DNA of 64,000 nucleotides. Origin: Ruminococcus flavefaciens. GTDB taxonomy: Bacteria; Bacillota; Clostridia; Oscillospirales; Ruminococcaceae. Below, piece after piece: positions 33,246 to 41,634 of the stretch. Both the position numbers and the translations under genes were made by a program. The notes beneath the pieces are model-generated. The model saw nothing but the letters and a program-made list of their open reading frames with translations, had not been told where the DNA came from and ran no database searches. The stretch covers positions 1 to 64,000 of the forward strand of contig CACWHY010000011.1 of the NCBI GenBank assembly GCA_902760805.1, written 5' to 3'. The stretch's first letter is position 1; every line of letters begins with the position of its first letter.

Positions 33246-33953
33246 TTATTCAGCTGACTCCTCAGCGGGTGCCTCCTCAGCAGGAGCCTCCTCAGCCTGA
33301 GCGTTGTCGTCGCCCTGTCTGCCCTCGATGATAGCGTTAGCAACAGTGCCGGCGATCAGCTTTACAGCACGGATAGCGTCGTCGTTGCCGGGGATAACGT
33401 AGTCAACTTCGTCAGGATCGCAGTTCGTATCAACGATAGCAACGATCGGGATGTTGAGCTTCTTAGCCTCAGCTACAGCGATCTTCTCCTTGCGGGGATC
33501 AACGATGAACAGAGCTGCGGGGAGCTTCTTCATTGTCTTGATACCGCCCAGGAACTTCTCGAGCTTCTCGATCTCGAGGTTGAGCTTAACAACTTCCTTC
33601 TTAGGGAGAAGTGCGAATGTGCCGTCCTCCTCCATAGCGTGGAGCTGCTCAAGTCTCTTTATTCTGGTCTGGATAGTCTTGAAGTTTGTGAGCATACCGC
33701 CCAGCCATCTAGCGTTTACATAGTGAGCGCCTGCACGGGTAGCCTCTTCTCTTACGGAATCGCCAGCCTGCTTCTTTGTACCTACGAAGAGAACTTCGCC
33801 GCCCTGAGCGGAAAGGTCACGAACGAAGAGGTAAGCCTCCTCCAGCTTCTTGACTGTCTTCTGAAGGTCGATGATGTAGATACCGTTTCTCTCTGTGAAG
33901 ATGTACGGTGCCATTTTGGGGTTCCAGCGTCTTGTCTGGTGTACTACTGCCAT
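33246..33953 (-). CDS. rpsB: Ribosomal protein uS2 with N-terminal deletion
   Basis: This 235-residue protein is clearly uS2 ([48 protein letters not shown], acidic C-terminal tail). The N terminus reads [14 protein letters not shown], whereas uS2 normally has about 13 more residues (SMKQLLEAGVHFG) between MAVV and HQTRR. The deletion is in frame, and the SD AAGGAGG is 9 nt before the ATG. The missing first helix is very conserved, so this is either a true variant or an assembly error. Confidence 0.93.
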   Translation of the reverse strand: MAVVHQTRRWNPKMAPYIFTERNGIYIIDLQKTVKKLEEAYLFVRDLSAQGGEVLFVGTKKQAGDSVREEATRAGAHYVNARWLGGMLTNFKTIQTRIKRLEQLHAMEEDGTFALLPKKEVVKLNLEIEKLEKFLGGIKTMKKLPAALFIVDPRKEKIAVAEAKKLNIPIVAIVDTNCDPDEVDYVIPGNDDAIRAVKLIAGTVANAIIEGRQGDDNAQAEEAPAEEAPAEESAE

Positions 33954-34063
33954 TGTGGTAGTCCTCCTTAAAATTGGTTAAAATTATTCCTCCGCCCGGC
34001 TTAGCTCACGGACGACGCAGAGATCTGCGCACCGGTCCGCAAAAGCACAAGCGTGCGAATTGC
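33954..34063 (-). other. Structured leader of rpsB
   Basis: The leader of about 110 nt contains nested stems, GCGGAC/GTCCGT outside and CGCAGA/TCTGCG inside (about 34008-34040). Such structures suit autoregulation by a ribosomal protein. Not matched to a named family. Confidence 0.4.
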
Positions 34064-34069
34064 CTTAAT

Positions 34070-34098
34070 ATTATAGCATATCCTGTCAATTTTTTCAA
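34070..34098 (-). promoter_or_regulatory. Promoter of rpsB-tsf
   Basis: On the minus strand TTGAAA, a 17-bp spacer and TATAAT with a TGC extension form a strong promoter. Confidence 0.8.
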
Positions 34099-34113
34099 GA
34101 GTATTTCCCTTGG

Positions 34114-34404
34114 TCAATCGAACAGACTTCTCAAACCTCTGCCATACTTTTTTGGTGATATAGCCGAGTCGCTGAGCCTCACCAGTATCACCTCACTGCC
34201 GATGACGGAAATATCCTCACAGGAAACAACGATGTCAGGCTCTCTCCCCAGCAGGCCGAAGAGCCGGTACCTGCCGAAGATCACCAGTCCTCTTACCTGA
34301 GAAGAGGCTGTGTCCAGCCGCACGTCGTCGATAAAGCCAAGGCGCTCGCCGGTGGTCTGGTCGATGACCTCTTTTGACCGCAGCTCCTCCAGTGAACAAA
34401 GCAT
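34114..34404 (-). CDS. YlmC/YmxH family PRC-barrel protein
   Basis: This 96-residue protein begins MLCSLEELRSKEVIDQTTGERLG and continues IDDVRLD and GLVIFGRYRLFGLLG, typical of the YlmC/YmxH sporulation-associated PRC-barrel family in Firmicutes. Its exact role is unknown. ATG 34404 follows GCGGAGGG; the longer frame lacks an SD. Confidence 0.8.
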   Translation of the reverse strand: MLCSLEELRSKEVIDQTTGERLGFIDDVRLDTASSQVRGLVIFGRYRLFGLLGREPDIVVSCEDISVIGSEVILVRLSDSAISPKKYGRGLRSLFD

Positions 34405-34464
34405 AAAGATCCCTCCGCAAATGACTTCTTGAGAAATCATATGCAGAGGGGCCTGTACAAGATA

Positions 34465-34611
34465 TTATTCGTCGCCGTCCTTTTTCTTCAGCAGGAAGGC
34501 AGTTACCAGAACGATCACCGCAACAACAGCGATGATGATCAGGGTCTTTGCCGGGAAATTGTCCCCTGTGAAGGGCACGGCAGCGAGCAGTGCGAGCATT
34601 GTCAGCAGCAT
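34465..34611 (-). CDS. Tiny membrane protein with VPFTGD sorting-like motif
   Basis: This 48-residue product starts with a hydrophobic stretch (MLLTMLALLAA). A VPFTGD motif follows, then a second hydrophobic helix (TLIIIAVVAVIVLVTAFLL) and a KKKDGDE tail. That order (PxTG-like motif, helix, basic tail) is the layout of a sortase signal, yet almost nothing precedes it. AAGGAGAGG lies upstream of the ATG. It may be a small membrane protein that only resembles a sorting signal. Confidence 0.6.
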   Translation of the reverse strand: MLLTMLALLAAVPFTGDNFPAKTLIIIAVVAVIVLVTAFLLKKKDGDE

Positions 34612-34726
34612 GATGGTCCTCTCCTTTTCATGGTTTTCGTCTATAGCAATATTGTACCACAATTGCCATAGCTTGTCAACACCGGGCAGCACATGAGTTG
34701 AGAGTGCTGCGGACTCAAAAAGCAGA

Positions 34727-34745
34727 GGCGGACGATCTGTCCGCC
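34727..34745 (-). terminator. Intrinsic terminator of hydG operon
   Basis: GGCGGAC (34727-34733) pairs with GTCCGCC (34739-34745), followed on the minus strand by TCTGCTTTTTGAG. Confidence 0.7.
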
Positions 34746-34758
34746 CCGGTGTGCTTTT

Positions 34759-36210
34759 TTAGAAACGGAAATCTCTCTTGTTGCCGGACTTGATCTCCTC
34801 AAGGTAGTCGATTGCACGCTGACGGCGCTTCTCATCGGGAACATTCAGGATCTCACGGGCGATGAGCTCCTCGCCGATCTTCTTGGTCTCGGGGCTTGCG
34901 TAGTCAACAAGGTACTCCTGAAGAGTCATGAGGGCGTTGGGGTGGCAGCAGTTCTGGATCTGTCCCACCTTGCACAGTGCCATGAAGCGGTCGCCGGTGC
35001 GTCCCTCACGGTAGCAGGCTGTGCAGAAGGAGGGGATGTAGCCCAGCTCCATGAGCCAGCGCACTACCTCGTCCAGTGAGCGCTGGTCAGAAACGTCGAA
35101 CTGCTCGGTGTCGTGGGGACGCTCATCAGGCGTGTAGCCAGCATAGCCGCCCACAGAAGTTCTGGATCCGCCGGAGATCTGGGAAATTCCCAGGCCAAGG
35201 ACCTTGTTTCTGCAAGCCTCGCTCTCACGGGTGGAGATGATCATGCCGGTGTAGGGAACTGCGATCCTGATACAGGCAATGATCTTTGCGAATGTGTCGT
35301 CGTCGATACCGTTGTCGAAGGTATCAGGGTCGATGTCGCTGGCTCTCTTCAGACGGGGAACGCTGATCGTGTGGGGGCCAACGCCGTGAACAGCCTCAAG
35401 GTGCTCAGCGTGCATGAGGATACCTGCGAACTCATAGCGGTACTTGTCCAGACCGAAGAGAACTCCCAGGCCAACATCGTCGATACCGCCCTCCATAGCT
35501 CTGTCCATGGCCTCGGTGTGGTAAGCGTAGTTGTGCTTGGGTCCTGCCGGGTGGAGCACCTCGTAGCTCTCCTTGTGGTAGGTCTCCTGGAAGAGGATAT
35601 ATGTGCCGATGCCTGCATCGTGGAGCTTCTTGTAGTTTTCAACAGTTGTTGCGGCAATGTTGACATTTACTCTGCGGATAGCTCCGTTCTTGTGCTTTAT
35701 ACTATAAATAGTGTCGATACATTCAAGGATGTACTCGATAGGATTGTTCACAGGGTCCTCGCCGGCCTCGATAGCAAGGCGCTTGTGGCCCATGTCCTGG
35801 AGAGCGATCACCTCGTTGCGGATCTCCTCCTGAGTCAGCTTCTTGCGGGGGATCTCCTTATTCTGGGAGTGATAGGGACAGTAAACGCACTTGTTCACGC
35901 AGTAGTTTGAAAGATACAGCGGTGCGAACATTACGATACGGTCGCCGTAGAAGGCCTCCTTGATCTGGCGAGCCAGGTCGTAGATCTTCTCGGTCATTTC
36001 GGGGATGTCACAGGCCAGAAGCACGCTTGCCTCTCTGTGGGAAAGTCCTGCGCACTCAACTCCCCTGCCTGTCTTCTTGGGAGCAGCCTTCTCAAGCAGA
36101 GACTCGATCAGCGCACGGTCGTGCTTGTGCTGGTCAGCGTACTCCAGAGTAGCAAGGATCTCCTCATCGCTGATGAATTCCTCAGCCTTCATTGATCTTA
36201 CGTCATACAT
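34759..36210 (-). CDS. hydG: [FeFe] hydrogenase maturase HydG
   Basis: This 483-residue radical SAM enzyme has the CX3CX2C cluster motif CVNKCVYC. The C-terminal second-cluster motif (CTACYREG and the later CC of QNCC) is typical of HydG. HydG splits tyrosine to make the CO and CN ligands of the H-cluster. SD AGGAGG is 9 nt before the ATG. It forms an operon with the TM1266-type gene upstream. Its product is needed by HydA, encoded about 17 kb away; hydE and hydF are not in the window. Confidence 0.94.
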   Translation of the reverse strand: MYDVRSMKAEEFISDEEILATLEYADQHKHDRALIESLLEKAAPKKTGRGVECAGLSHREASVLLACDIPEMTEKIYDLARQIKEAFYGDRIVMFAPLYLSNYCVNKCVYCPYHSQNKEIPRKKLTQEEIRNEVIALQDMGHKRLAIEAGEDPVNNPIEYILECIDTIYSIKHKNGAIRRVNVNIAATTVENYKKLHDAGIGTYILFQETYHKESYEVLHPAGPKHNYAYHTEAMDRAMEGGIDDVGLGVLFGLDKYRYEFAGILMHAEHLEAVHGVGPHTISVPRLKRASDIDPDTFDNGIDDDTFAKIIACIRIAVPYTGMIISTRESEACRNKVLGLGISQISGGSRTSVGGYAGYTPDERPHDTEQFDVSDQRSLDEVVRWLMELGYIPSFCTACYREGRTGDRFMALCKVGQIQNCCHPNALMTLQEYLVDYASPETKKIGEELIAREILNVPDEKRRQRAIDYLEEIKSGNKRDFRF

Positions 36211-36297
36211 ATTATAATACCTCCTGAGTTTGTTTCAAGTTATAAGTGCTTAGCTAAGAGCTGCTGTATTCGCTCACATTATCTTTCCGCTCTCAGC

Positions 36298-36546
36298 TCA
36301 TTTCTTCGAGACTGCTGCCTTTACCGAAACTCCGGGAATGTGTCCCAGCCTTCCGGTGAGGCTGCTTATGCGGTCGGGAGTTGCATCCAGAGCGACCGAG
36401 ATCAGCGAGATCCCACGCTCCCTGTAAGGCAGTCCCATTCGTCCGATGATGATGTCGTTGAACTCATGGAGCACGCTGTTCACCTCGGGGACAGCCTGCT
36501 GCTCGTCGATCACCACCGCCGCAACTGCGATGCGTTTTTCTTCCAT
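36298..36546 (-). CDS. TM1266-family hydrogenase-associated regulator
   Basis: This 82-residue ACT-like protein (MEEKRIAVAAVVIDEQQAV, IIIGRMGLPYRERGISLISV) matches the TM1266 family found beside hydEFG genes and annotated as an iron-only hydrogenase system regulator. It lacks a DNA-binding domain, so it may bind a ligand or a partner. ATG 36546 follows AGGAGG. A long structured leader precedes it. Confidence 0.88.
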   Translation of the reverse strand: MEEKRIAVAAVVIDEQQAVPEVNSVLHEFNDIIIGRMGLPYRERGISLISVALDATPDRISSLTGRLGHIPGVSVKAAVSKK

Positions 36547-36711
36547 ATTACCTCCTGTCATCAGGCGGCACACAACAAAAAACCGCCTGCAAACGGGCAG
36601 ACGGGGGCAATTACACATTATGTACTGCTGACCGATAGCAAAGCCGTAGCTCCGCTGCCCGAAAACATTTTTGTGAAAGCTGTCGGCGGAGGAATAAATC
36701 CCTTCGTCCAC
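36547..36711 (-). ncRNA. Candidate riboswitch / attenuator leader of hydG operon
   Basis: A leader of about 165 nt runs from a strong promoter to the TM1266 start. It contains a full intrinsic terminator (36577-36604) about 30 nt before the start codon. GGGCAG (36660-36655 in RNA sense) can pair with CTGCCC of the terminator's 5' arm, which would break the terminator. A separate 7-bp pairing (CAGGCGG/CCGCCTG) involves its 3' arm. CTCCGC/GCGGAG forms a further stem upstream. This is the layout of a transcription-controlling riboswitch; the class is not recognised. Confidence 0.55.
36577..36604 (-). terminator. Leader terminator of hydG operon
   Basis: On the minus strand CCGTCTGC pairs with GCAGGCGG (one mismatch), with a 6-nt loop followed by TTTTTTG. 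It stands inside the leader, before the SD. Confidence 0.75.
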
Positions 36712-36717
36712 GCTTTA

Positions 36718-36746
36718 ATGATAGCACATTGACAGAGAAATGTCAA
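36718..36746 (-). promoter_or_regulatory. Promoter of TM1266-hydG operon
   Basis: On the minus strand TTGACA, a 17-bp spacer and TGC-TATCAT form an extended -10 promoter 20 bp downstream of the shared palindrome. Confidence 0.75.
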
Positions 36747-36765
36747 TATCGCCGCTGATATTTTT

Positions 36766-36781
36766 GTTAGTATTGGCTAAG
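36766..36781 (-). promoter_or_regulatory. Candidate hydrogenase regulon operator, copy 2
   Basis: In gene direction CTTAGCCAATACTAAC differs at only two positions from the site upstream of hydC and keeps the same orientation and the flanking AAATATCA. It sits just upstream of the -35 box. Confidence 0.55.
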
Positions 36782-36797
36782 TGCACGCAGAAAAAGA

Positions 36798-36819
36798 CCC
36801 GGAGAGCATCGCTTCCGGG
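36798..36819 (-). terminator. Intrinsic terminator
   Basis: CCCGGA (36798-36803) pairs with TCCGGG (36814-36819), followed on the minus strand by TCTTTTTC. It ends the metG-LRR-dockerin transcript. Confidence 0.75.
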
Positions 36820-36826
36820 GCAGTTC

Positions 36827-38053
36827 TTATTTTTCAGATGCTAAAAATTCAGCTATGCCGAGAGTTCCGCCTGTCTGAGTATAGGCAAAATATTGCAGGA
36901 TATCTGAGGCATCTGTTGCGTCGATCGAATCGTCAAAGTTGACGTCCCCCGCTTTTTTCTGAGCCTCATCAAAGGGCTCTCTTGTGTAAAAGCTGGTCTG
37001 GATCATGGCGTACTCCTCAAGTACCATTGACGCATCGGCGGAATCGATGATGCCGTCCTCGTCAACATCGCCCAGCTTATACAGAGCTTCGAACTTGTAG
37101 CCGTAGTTTTCCGCATATTTCTGGGCTGTAGAGCCTTTATACCCGACTATCGCTCCGGTGAATTTCGGCGAATAGATGATCGTACCGCCTCTGTTTTCAT
37201 AGCTGGAGCACACAGTGGAGCCGCTGTCAAAGACCTGGCAGTCCTTTGAAAGGATAGTCAGCTTTTTCAGAGAAGCCGCACAGCTTGCTGCTCCCCTCTC
37301 GATGACCTTTACGCTCGCCGGGATGGTGATCTCTGAGAAGCTGCCATCCGGGATAGATCCGGTCTTTATCACAGTCAGCGGAAGTCCTCTCACCTCATCG
37401 GGAAGCACGATCGAGCCGTTCCCTTTCGTGTCCTTATAGGTGATCTTCGCCAGCTCTACATGATCCTCCCACATATGGTATGTCACGTCGTCATCCACCA
37501 GCGAGATATAGCTCACTGTCGGCTTTTTGTTGACATCCACGAAGGTATAGCCGTACTTTTCCGCATATTTCTGAGCCGCAGAGCCTTCATTGCCAATGAT
37601 CGTCCCCCAGAAATGGGGAGTGAGCTTGACACCGGCTTTACCGGCATACTCTTCGATCAGGGTGCAGATAGTTTCTCCCGAATCCACGATCTGACAGTCG
37701 TCAGCCATGATCGTGACCTTTTTGAGCGAATTGCCGTACAAAGCGTGCTCATGGATCTCCTTTACCGTTTCCGGAAAGACCACAGCATCTACATCGCTGC
37801 TAAAAAAAGCATTTTTTTCCACGGAGGTCACTGGGACGCCGTTCACGCTCTCCGGGACTACTGCCGGAGAACTCTTAGCGATGCAACTTGTCACCTCAGC
37901 ATGATCGTCGTATACATAATATTCAAACCAGTCATCTGATACGAGAGCAGCTTCGCTGGCCGCAAAGCAAACGTCCCTGGGCGCCGTAGCCAAAGTTCCC
38001 GGCACCAGCATTGCCGCTGCCGCAGCAGCCGCTATCATCCTGTTGAGCCTCAA
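36827..38053 (-). CDS. Secreted BspA-like leucine-rich repeat protein with dockerin
   Basis: This 408-residue protein has a signal peptide (MIAAAAAAAMLVPGTLA) and LRR_5/BspA-type repeats (VVFPETVKEIHEHALYGNSL, ITIPASVKVIERGAASCASL). A twice-occurring Ig-like motif (GSAAQKYAEKYGYTF and GSTAQKYAENYGYKF) and a dockerin with loops DVDEDGIIDSAD and DVNFDDSIDATD follow. It is probably a surface binding protein. Translation starts at TTG 38053, about 6 nt after GGAGG. It lies 16 nt behind metG and shares its transcript. Confidence 0.82.
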   Translation of the reverse strand: MRLNRMIAAAAAAAMLVPGTLATAPRDVCFAASEAALVSDDWFEYYVYDDHAEVTSCIAKSSPAVVPESVNGVPVTSVEKNAFFSSDVDAVVFPETVKEIHEHALYGNSLKKVTIMADDCQIVDSGETICTLIEEYAGKAGVKLTPHFWGTIIGNEGSAAQKYAEKYGYTFVDVNKKPTVSYISLVDDDVTYHMWEDHVELAKITYKDTKGNGSIVLPDEVRGLPLTVIKTGSIPDGSFSEITIPASVKVIERGAASCAASLKKLTILSKDCQVFDSGSTVCSSYENRGGTIIYSPKFTGAIVGYKGSTAQKYAENYGYKFEALYKLGDVDEDGIIDSADASMVLEEYAMIQTSFYTREPFDEAQKKAGDVNFDDSIDATDASDILQYFAYTQTGGTLGIAEFLASEK

Positions 38054-38069
38054 GTTTACCTCCTTCTGA

Positions 38070-40058
38070 TCAGCGGATCTTTGAGCCTACGGGGATCGAG
38101 TCGTCCACGAAGATCACTTTCACGCCGTCGGGCGTATCCGCTGCACAGATCATGCCGTTGCTGTCAACGCCTCTGAGCTTCACAGGCTTCAGGTTGGCGA
38201 TGAGCTGGAGCTTCTTTCCGATGAGGTCCTCAGGTGCGTAATACTGCGCAATTCCCGAAACTACCTGTCTGCCGCCCATGCCGTCGTCCAGCTGGAGACA
38301 GAGCAGCTTATCAGACTTCTTCACCTTCTCGCAGGCAATTACCTTGGCAACACGGATCTCCACCTTTGCGAAATCGTCGATAGCGATCTCGGGAGCGAGC
38401 TCGATCTTCTCAGCAGGAGCTGCCTCGCCTTTTTCAGCAGCGGAGAGCTTGGCCTGAGCAGCCTCCATGTTCTTCTTGAGGATCTCGTTGAGCTCCTCGA
38501 TCTCCTTGTCCACGTCGATACGAGGGAAGAGGATCTCTCCCTTATGAACTGTCACATTCTCAGGCAGCACGCCGAATGTTGAGAGTTTTTCGTACTTCAC
38601 GTCGTCCTCGGAAGCGCCGATCTGCTCCCATACCTTAGGCATGGTGTTGGGCATGAAGGGCGACAGCAGAGTTGAGATGATACGGATGCCGTCCAGCAAA
38701 TTGTAGAGGACTGTGGCCAGTCTTGCCTTCTTGGTCTCGTCCTTGCCCAGCTTCCAGGGCTCGGTCTCGTCGATATACTTGTTTGCACGGTCAACTGCCC
38801 GGAAAATAGCCTCCAAAGCGCCCTTGATACGGGTGCCGTCCAGCTCCTGATCCACCTCAGTGACAGCCTTCAGGCAGACTGCCTTGAAGTCCTCATCAAG
38901 GGGATCGGTCTCACGGTCAGCAGGAAGAGTCCCGCCGAAATACTTGTCCGCCATTGCAACTGTACGGGAAACCAGGTTTCCGAAGCCGTTTGCCAGGTCG
39001 GAATTTATGCGGTTTATCATGATCTCGTTGGAGAAAGCGCTGTCTGCTCCCAGAGCCATCTCACGGAGGATGTGGTATCTTATAGCGTCAACGCCATAGC
39101 GCTCGCCCAGCATGAAGGGGTCAACAACGTTGCCCAGAGACTTGGACATCTTCTGGCTCTCGCCGGACTTGCTCTGCATTGTGATCCAGCCGTGGATAGC
39201 AAGGTGCTTGGGCAGCGGAATCTCCAGAGCCATGAGCATTGCAGGCCAGATGATAGCGTGGAAGCGCATGATGTCCTTGGCTACCATGTGGACGTCTGCC
39301 GGCCAGTATTTAGCGAAATCGTCATAGGCAGAGTTCTCATAGCCAAGAGCTGTGATGTAGTTTGAAAGAGCGTCGATCCAAACGTAAACAACGTGGCCGG
39401 GGTCGAAGGTAACGGGTATGCCCCACTTGAATGTAGTTCTTGAAACGCAAAGGTCCTCAAGGCCGGGCTTGATGAAGTTGTTTACCAGCTCGATAGCACG
39501 GGTCTTGGGCTGGAGGTAGTCTGTCTCTAGCAGCAGCTTCTCGATGCGGTCTGCGAAGGGAGACATCTTGAAGAAGTAGGCCTCCTCCTTTGCGATGGTA
39601 ACAGGTCTGTGGCACTCAGGACAGCAGCCGTGCTCGTCCAGCTGAGAATCGGTCCAGAAGCTCTCACAGGGAGTGCAGTATTTTCCGGAATACTCGCCCT
39701 TATAGATGTAGCCCTTGTCGTAGAGAGCCTTGAAGATCTTTTGCACAGACTCAACGTGATAGTCGTCAGTTGTGCGGATATATCTGTCGTAGCTGATATT
39801 CATGTAATCCCAGAGCTTCTTGAACTTGGCAACGATGCCGTCAACGTATTCCTTGGGAGTAACGCCCTGCTCGGCAGCCTTCTGCTCGATCTTCTGGCCG
39901 TGCTCGTCAGTGCCTGTAAGGAACATTACGTCGTAGCCCTGCATTCGTCTGTACCTGGCGATAGAATCGCAGGCTGCTGTGGTGTAGCAGTGGCCGATAT
40001 GTGGGTCTCCCGAAGGATAATAGATCGGCGTGGTGATGTAAAAGGGTTTCTTTGACAT
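38070..40058 (-). CDS. metG: Methionyl-tRNA synthetase
   Basis: This 662-residue class I synthetase has the HIGH motif (PSGDPHIGH), a zinc-binding knuckle (CTPCESFW, CCPEC), the KMSKS motif and a C-terminal tRNA-binding OB domain (FAKVEIRVAKVIACEKVKKS). It charges initiator and elongator tRNA-Met. ATG 40058 follows GGAGAG by 7-8 nt; the longer frame would start within the promoter. No T-box leader is seen; the leader is only about 55 nt. Confidence 0.95.
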   Translation of the reverse strand: MSKKPFYITTPIYYPSGDPHIGHCYTTAACDSIARYRRMQGYDVMFLTGTDEHGQKIEQKAAEQGVTPKEYVDGIVAKFKKLWDYMNISYDRYIRTTDDYHVESVQKIFKALYDKGYIYKGEYSGKYCTPCESFWTDSQLDEHGCCPECHRPVTIAKEEAYFFKMSPFADRIEKLLLETDYLQPKTRAIELVNNFIKPGLEDLCVSRTTFKWGIPVTFDPGHVVYVWIDALSNYITALGYENSAYDDFAKYWPADVHMVAKDIMRFHAIIWPAMLMALEIPLPKHLAIHGWITMQSKSGESQKMSKSLGNVVDPFMLGERYGVDAIRYHILREMALGADSAFSNEIMINRINSDLANGFGNLVSRTVAMADKYFGGTLPADRETDPLDEDFKAVCLKAVTEVDQELDGTRIKGALEAIFRAVDRANKYIDETEPWKLGKDETKKARLATVLYNLLDGIRIISTLLSPFMPNTMPKVWEQIGASEDDVKYEKLSTFGVLPENVTVHKGEILFPRIDVDKEIEELNEILKKNMEAAQAKLSAAEKGEAAPAEKIELAPEIAIDDFAKVEIRVAKVIACEKVKKSDKLLCLQLDDGMGGRQVVSGIAQYYAPEDLIGKKLQLIANLKPVKLRGVDSNGMICAADTPDGVKVIFVDDSIPVGSKIR

Positions 40059-40123
40059 AATGATCTCTCCATTTCTGAATAAAAATCCCATTTTCCTAAT
40101 GGAAGAAAAAGGTCTGTCCTTAT

Positions 40124-40152
40124 AGTATACCACATTTTTTCAGGAAATGCAA
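40124..40152 (-). promoter_or_regulatory. Promoter of metG operon
   Basis: On the minus strand TTGCAT, a 17-bp spacer and TGG-TATACT form an extended -10 promoter. Confidence 0.75.
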
Positions 40153-40234
40153 GGGCTTGGCGCTGGGATCCATGATCCATGATGCAGGCTCACAATAGAT
40201 ACGAAACAATTTACAAAAAAATCGCCCAAAGCCC

Positions 40235-40263
40235 TTGAAATATCTTTCTCGCTGTGCTATAAT
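40235..40263 (+). promoter_or_regulatory. Promoter of purA operon
   Basis: TTGAAA (40235-40240), a 17-bp spacer and TGC-TATAAT (40258-40263) form a strong promoter divergent from metG. Confidence 0.8.
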
Positions 40264-40317
40264 AAATTGTAAGTGTGCATTTTTAGCACAGATATTTTTA
40301 TGAAAAGAGGAAAAGCA

Positions 40318-41592
40318 ATGCCTGCTATTATTGTTGTAGGAACCCAGTGGGGCGATGAAGGAAAGGGTAAGATCATCGACATCATCTCCTCCCGTGCTGA
40401 TGTTGTTGTTCGCTCTCAGGGCGGAAACAACGCTGGTCATACTGTTGTAAATAATGGTGAAGTATACAAGCTCCACCTTATCCCCTCCGGTATCCTTTAT
40501 AAGGACACCCTCTGTCTCATCGGAGCCGGCGTCGTTCTGGATCCTAAGGATTTCATCGGCGAGCTGGACAGCCTTGAGGCTAGAGGCATCTCCACAGCCA
40601 ACCTGAAGGTCGACCCCCGTGCTCACATCGTTATGCCCTGGCATATCGCTCTGGACGGTCTTTCTGAGGCCTTCCGCGGAGGCAAGGACATCGGTACTAC
40701 CAAGCGTGGTATCGGCCCTACTTACATGGACAAATACGAGCGCTGCGGCATCCGTATGTACGACCTTGTACACCCTGAGGTGCTGGCTGAGAAGATCCAG
40801 TCTACAGGCAAGCTCAAGAATAAGATCATCACTGAGGTATACGGCGGCGAGGCCTTCGACCTGGACGCTGTTACCGCTGAATATACCGAGTACGGCAAGC
40901 GCCTGCTCCCCTACATGGACGACGTGTCTGTCCTCACATTTGAGGCTCACAAGGCCGGTAAGACCATCATGTTCGAGGGCGCTCAGGCTACTCTGCTGGA
41001 TATCGACTTCGGTACATACCCCTATGTAACCTCATCCCACCCCCTCTCCGCAGGCGTTTGCGTAGGTACAGGCGTGGGACCTAAGGTCATCACAAATATA
41101 ATCGGCGTCGCTAAGGCATACACCACCCGTGTAGGCAAGGGGCCCTTCCCCACTGAGCTGGATGACGAGATCGGCGACCAGATCAGAAACGTGGGCGGCG
41201 AGTTCGGTACAACTACCGGACGTCCCAGAAGAACGGGCTGGTTCGACGCTGTTATAGTACGTCATTCCGTAAGAGTCAACGGTCTGGACAGCCTGGCTAT
41301 CAACAAGCTGGATACCCTCGCAAACCTGGATACCCTCAAGGTATGCGTGGCTTACAAGAAGCCCGACGGCACTGTTACCGAGCACTTCCCGGCTACCCTG
41401 GAGGAGCTTGAGGGCTGTGAGCCTGTTTATGAGGAGTTCCCCGGCTTCACTGAGGACATCTCAAAGTGCAGGAGCTTTGACGAGCTTCCTGAGAATTGCA
41501 GGAAGTACATCGCTCGCCTTGAAGAGCTGGTGGGCTGCCATGTGAGCATGGTAGGCATCGGCCCCGACAGATCTCAGATCCTGGAAAGATAA
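40318..41592 (+). CDS. purA: Adenylosuccinate synthetase
   Basis: This 424-residue enzyme has the GTP-binding start GTQWGDEGKGKIID and conserved QGGNNAGHTVV, GTTKRGIGPTY and TTGRPRRTGWFD motifs. It makes adenylosuccinate from IMP and aspartate in AMP synthesis. ATG 40318 is the family start, after AAGAGG. The transglutaminase-dockerin gene follows 42 nt later with no terminator. Confidence 0.96.
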   Translation: MPAIIVVGTQWGDEGKGKIIDIISSRADVVVRSQGGNNAGHTVVNNGEVYKLHLIPSGILYKDTLCLIGAGVVLDPKDFIGELDSLEARGISTANLKVDPRAHIVMPWHIALDGLSEAFRGGKDIGTTKRGIGPTYMDKYERCGIRMYDLVHPEVLAEKIQSTGKLKNKIITEVYGGEAFDLDAVTAEYTEYGKRLLPYMDDVSVLTFEAHKAGKTIMFEGAQATLLDIDFGTYPYVTSSHPLSAGVCVGTGVGPKVITNIIGVAKAYTTRVGKGPFPTELDDEIGDQIRNVGGEFGTTTGRPRRTGWFDAVIVRHSVRVNGLDSLAINKLDTLANLDTLKVCVAYKKPDGTVTEHFPATLEELEGCEPVYEEFPGFTEDISKCRSFDELPENCRKYIARLEELVGCHVSMVGIGPDRSQILER

Positions 41593-41634
41593 GCCGGCGT
41601 CCGGAGGAACTTTTACGTTCCAAGGAGGATCGCT

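Noticed and set aside
40059-40123. T-box leader for metG
   Set aside because: The leader is only about 55 nt, with no specifier loop, T-box sequence or terminator.
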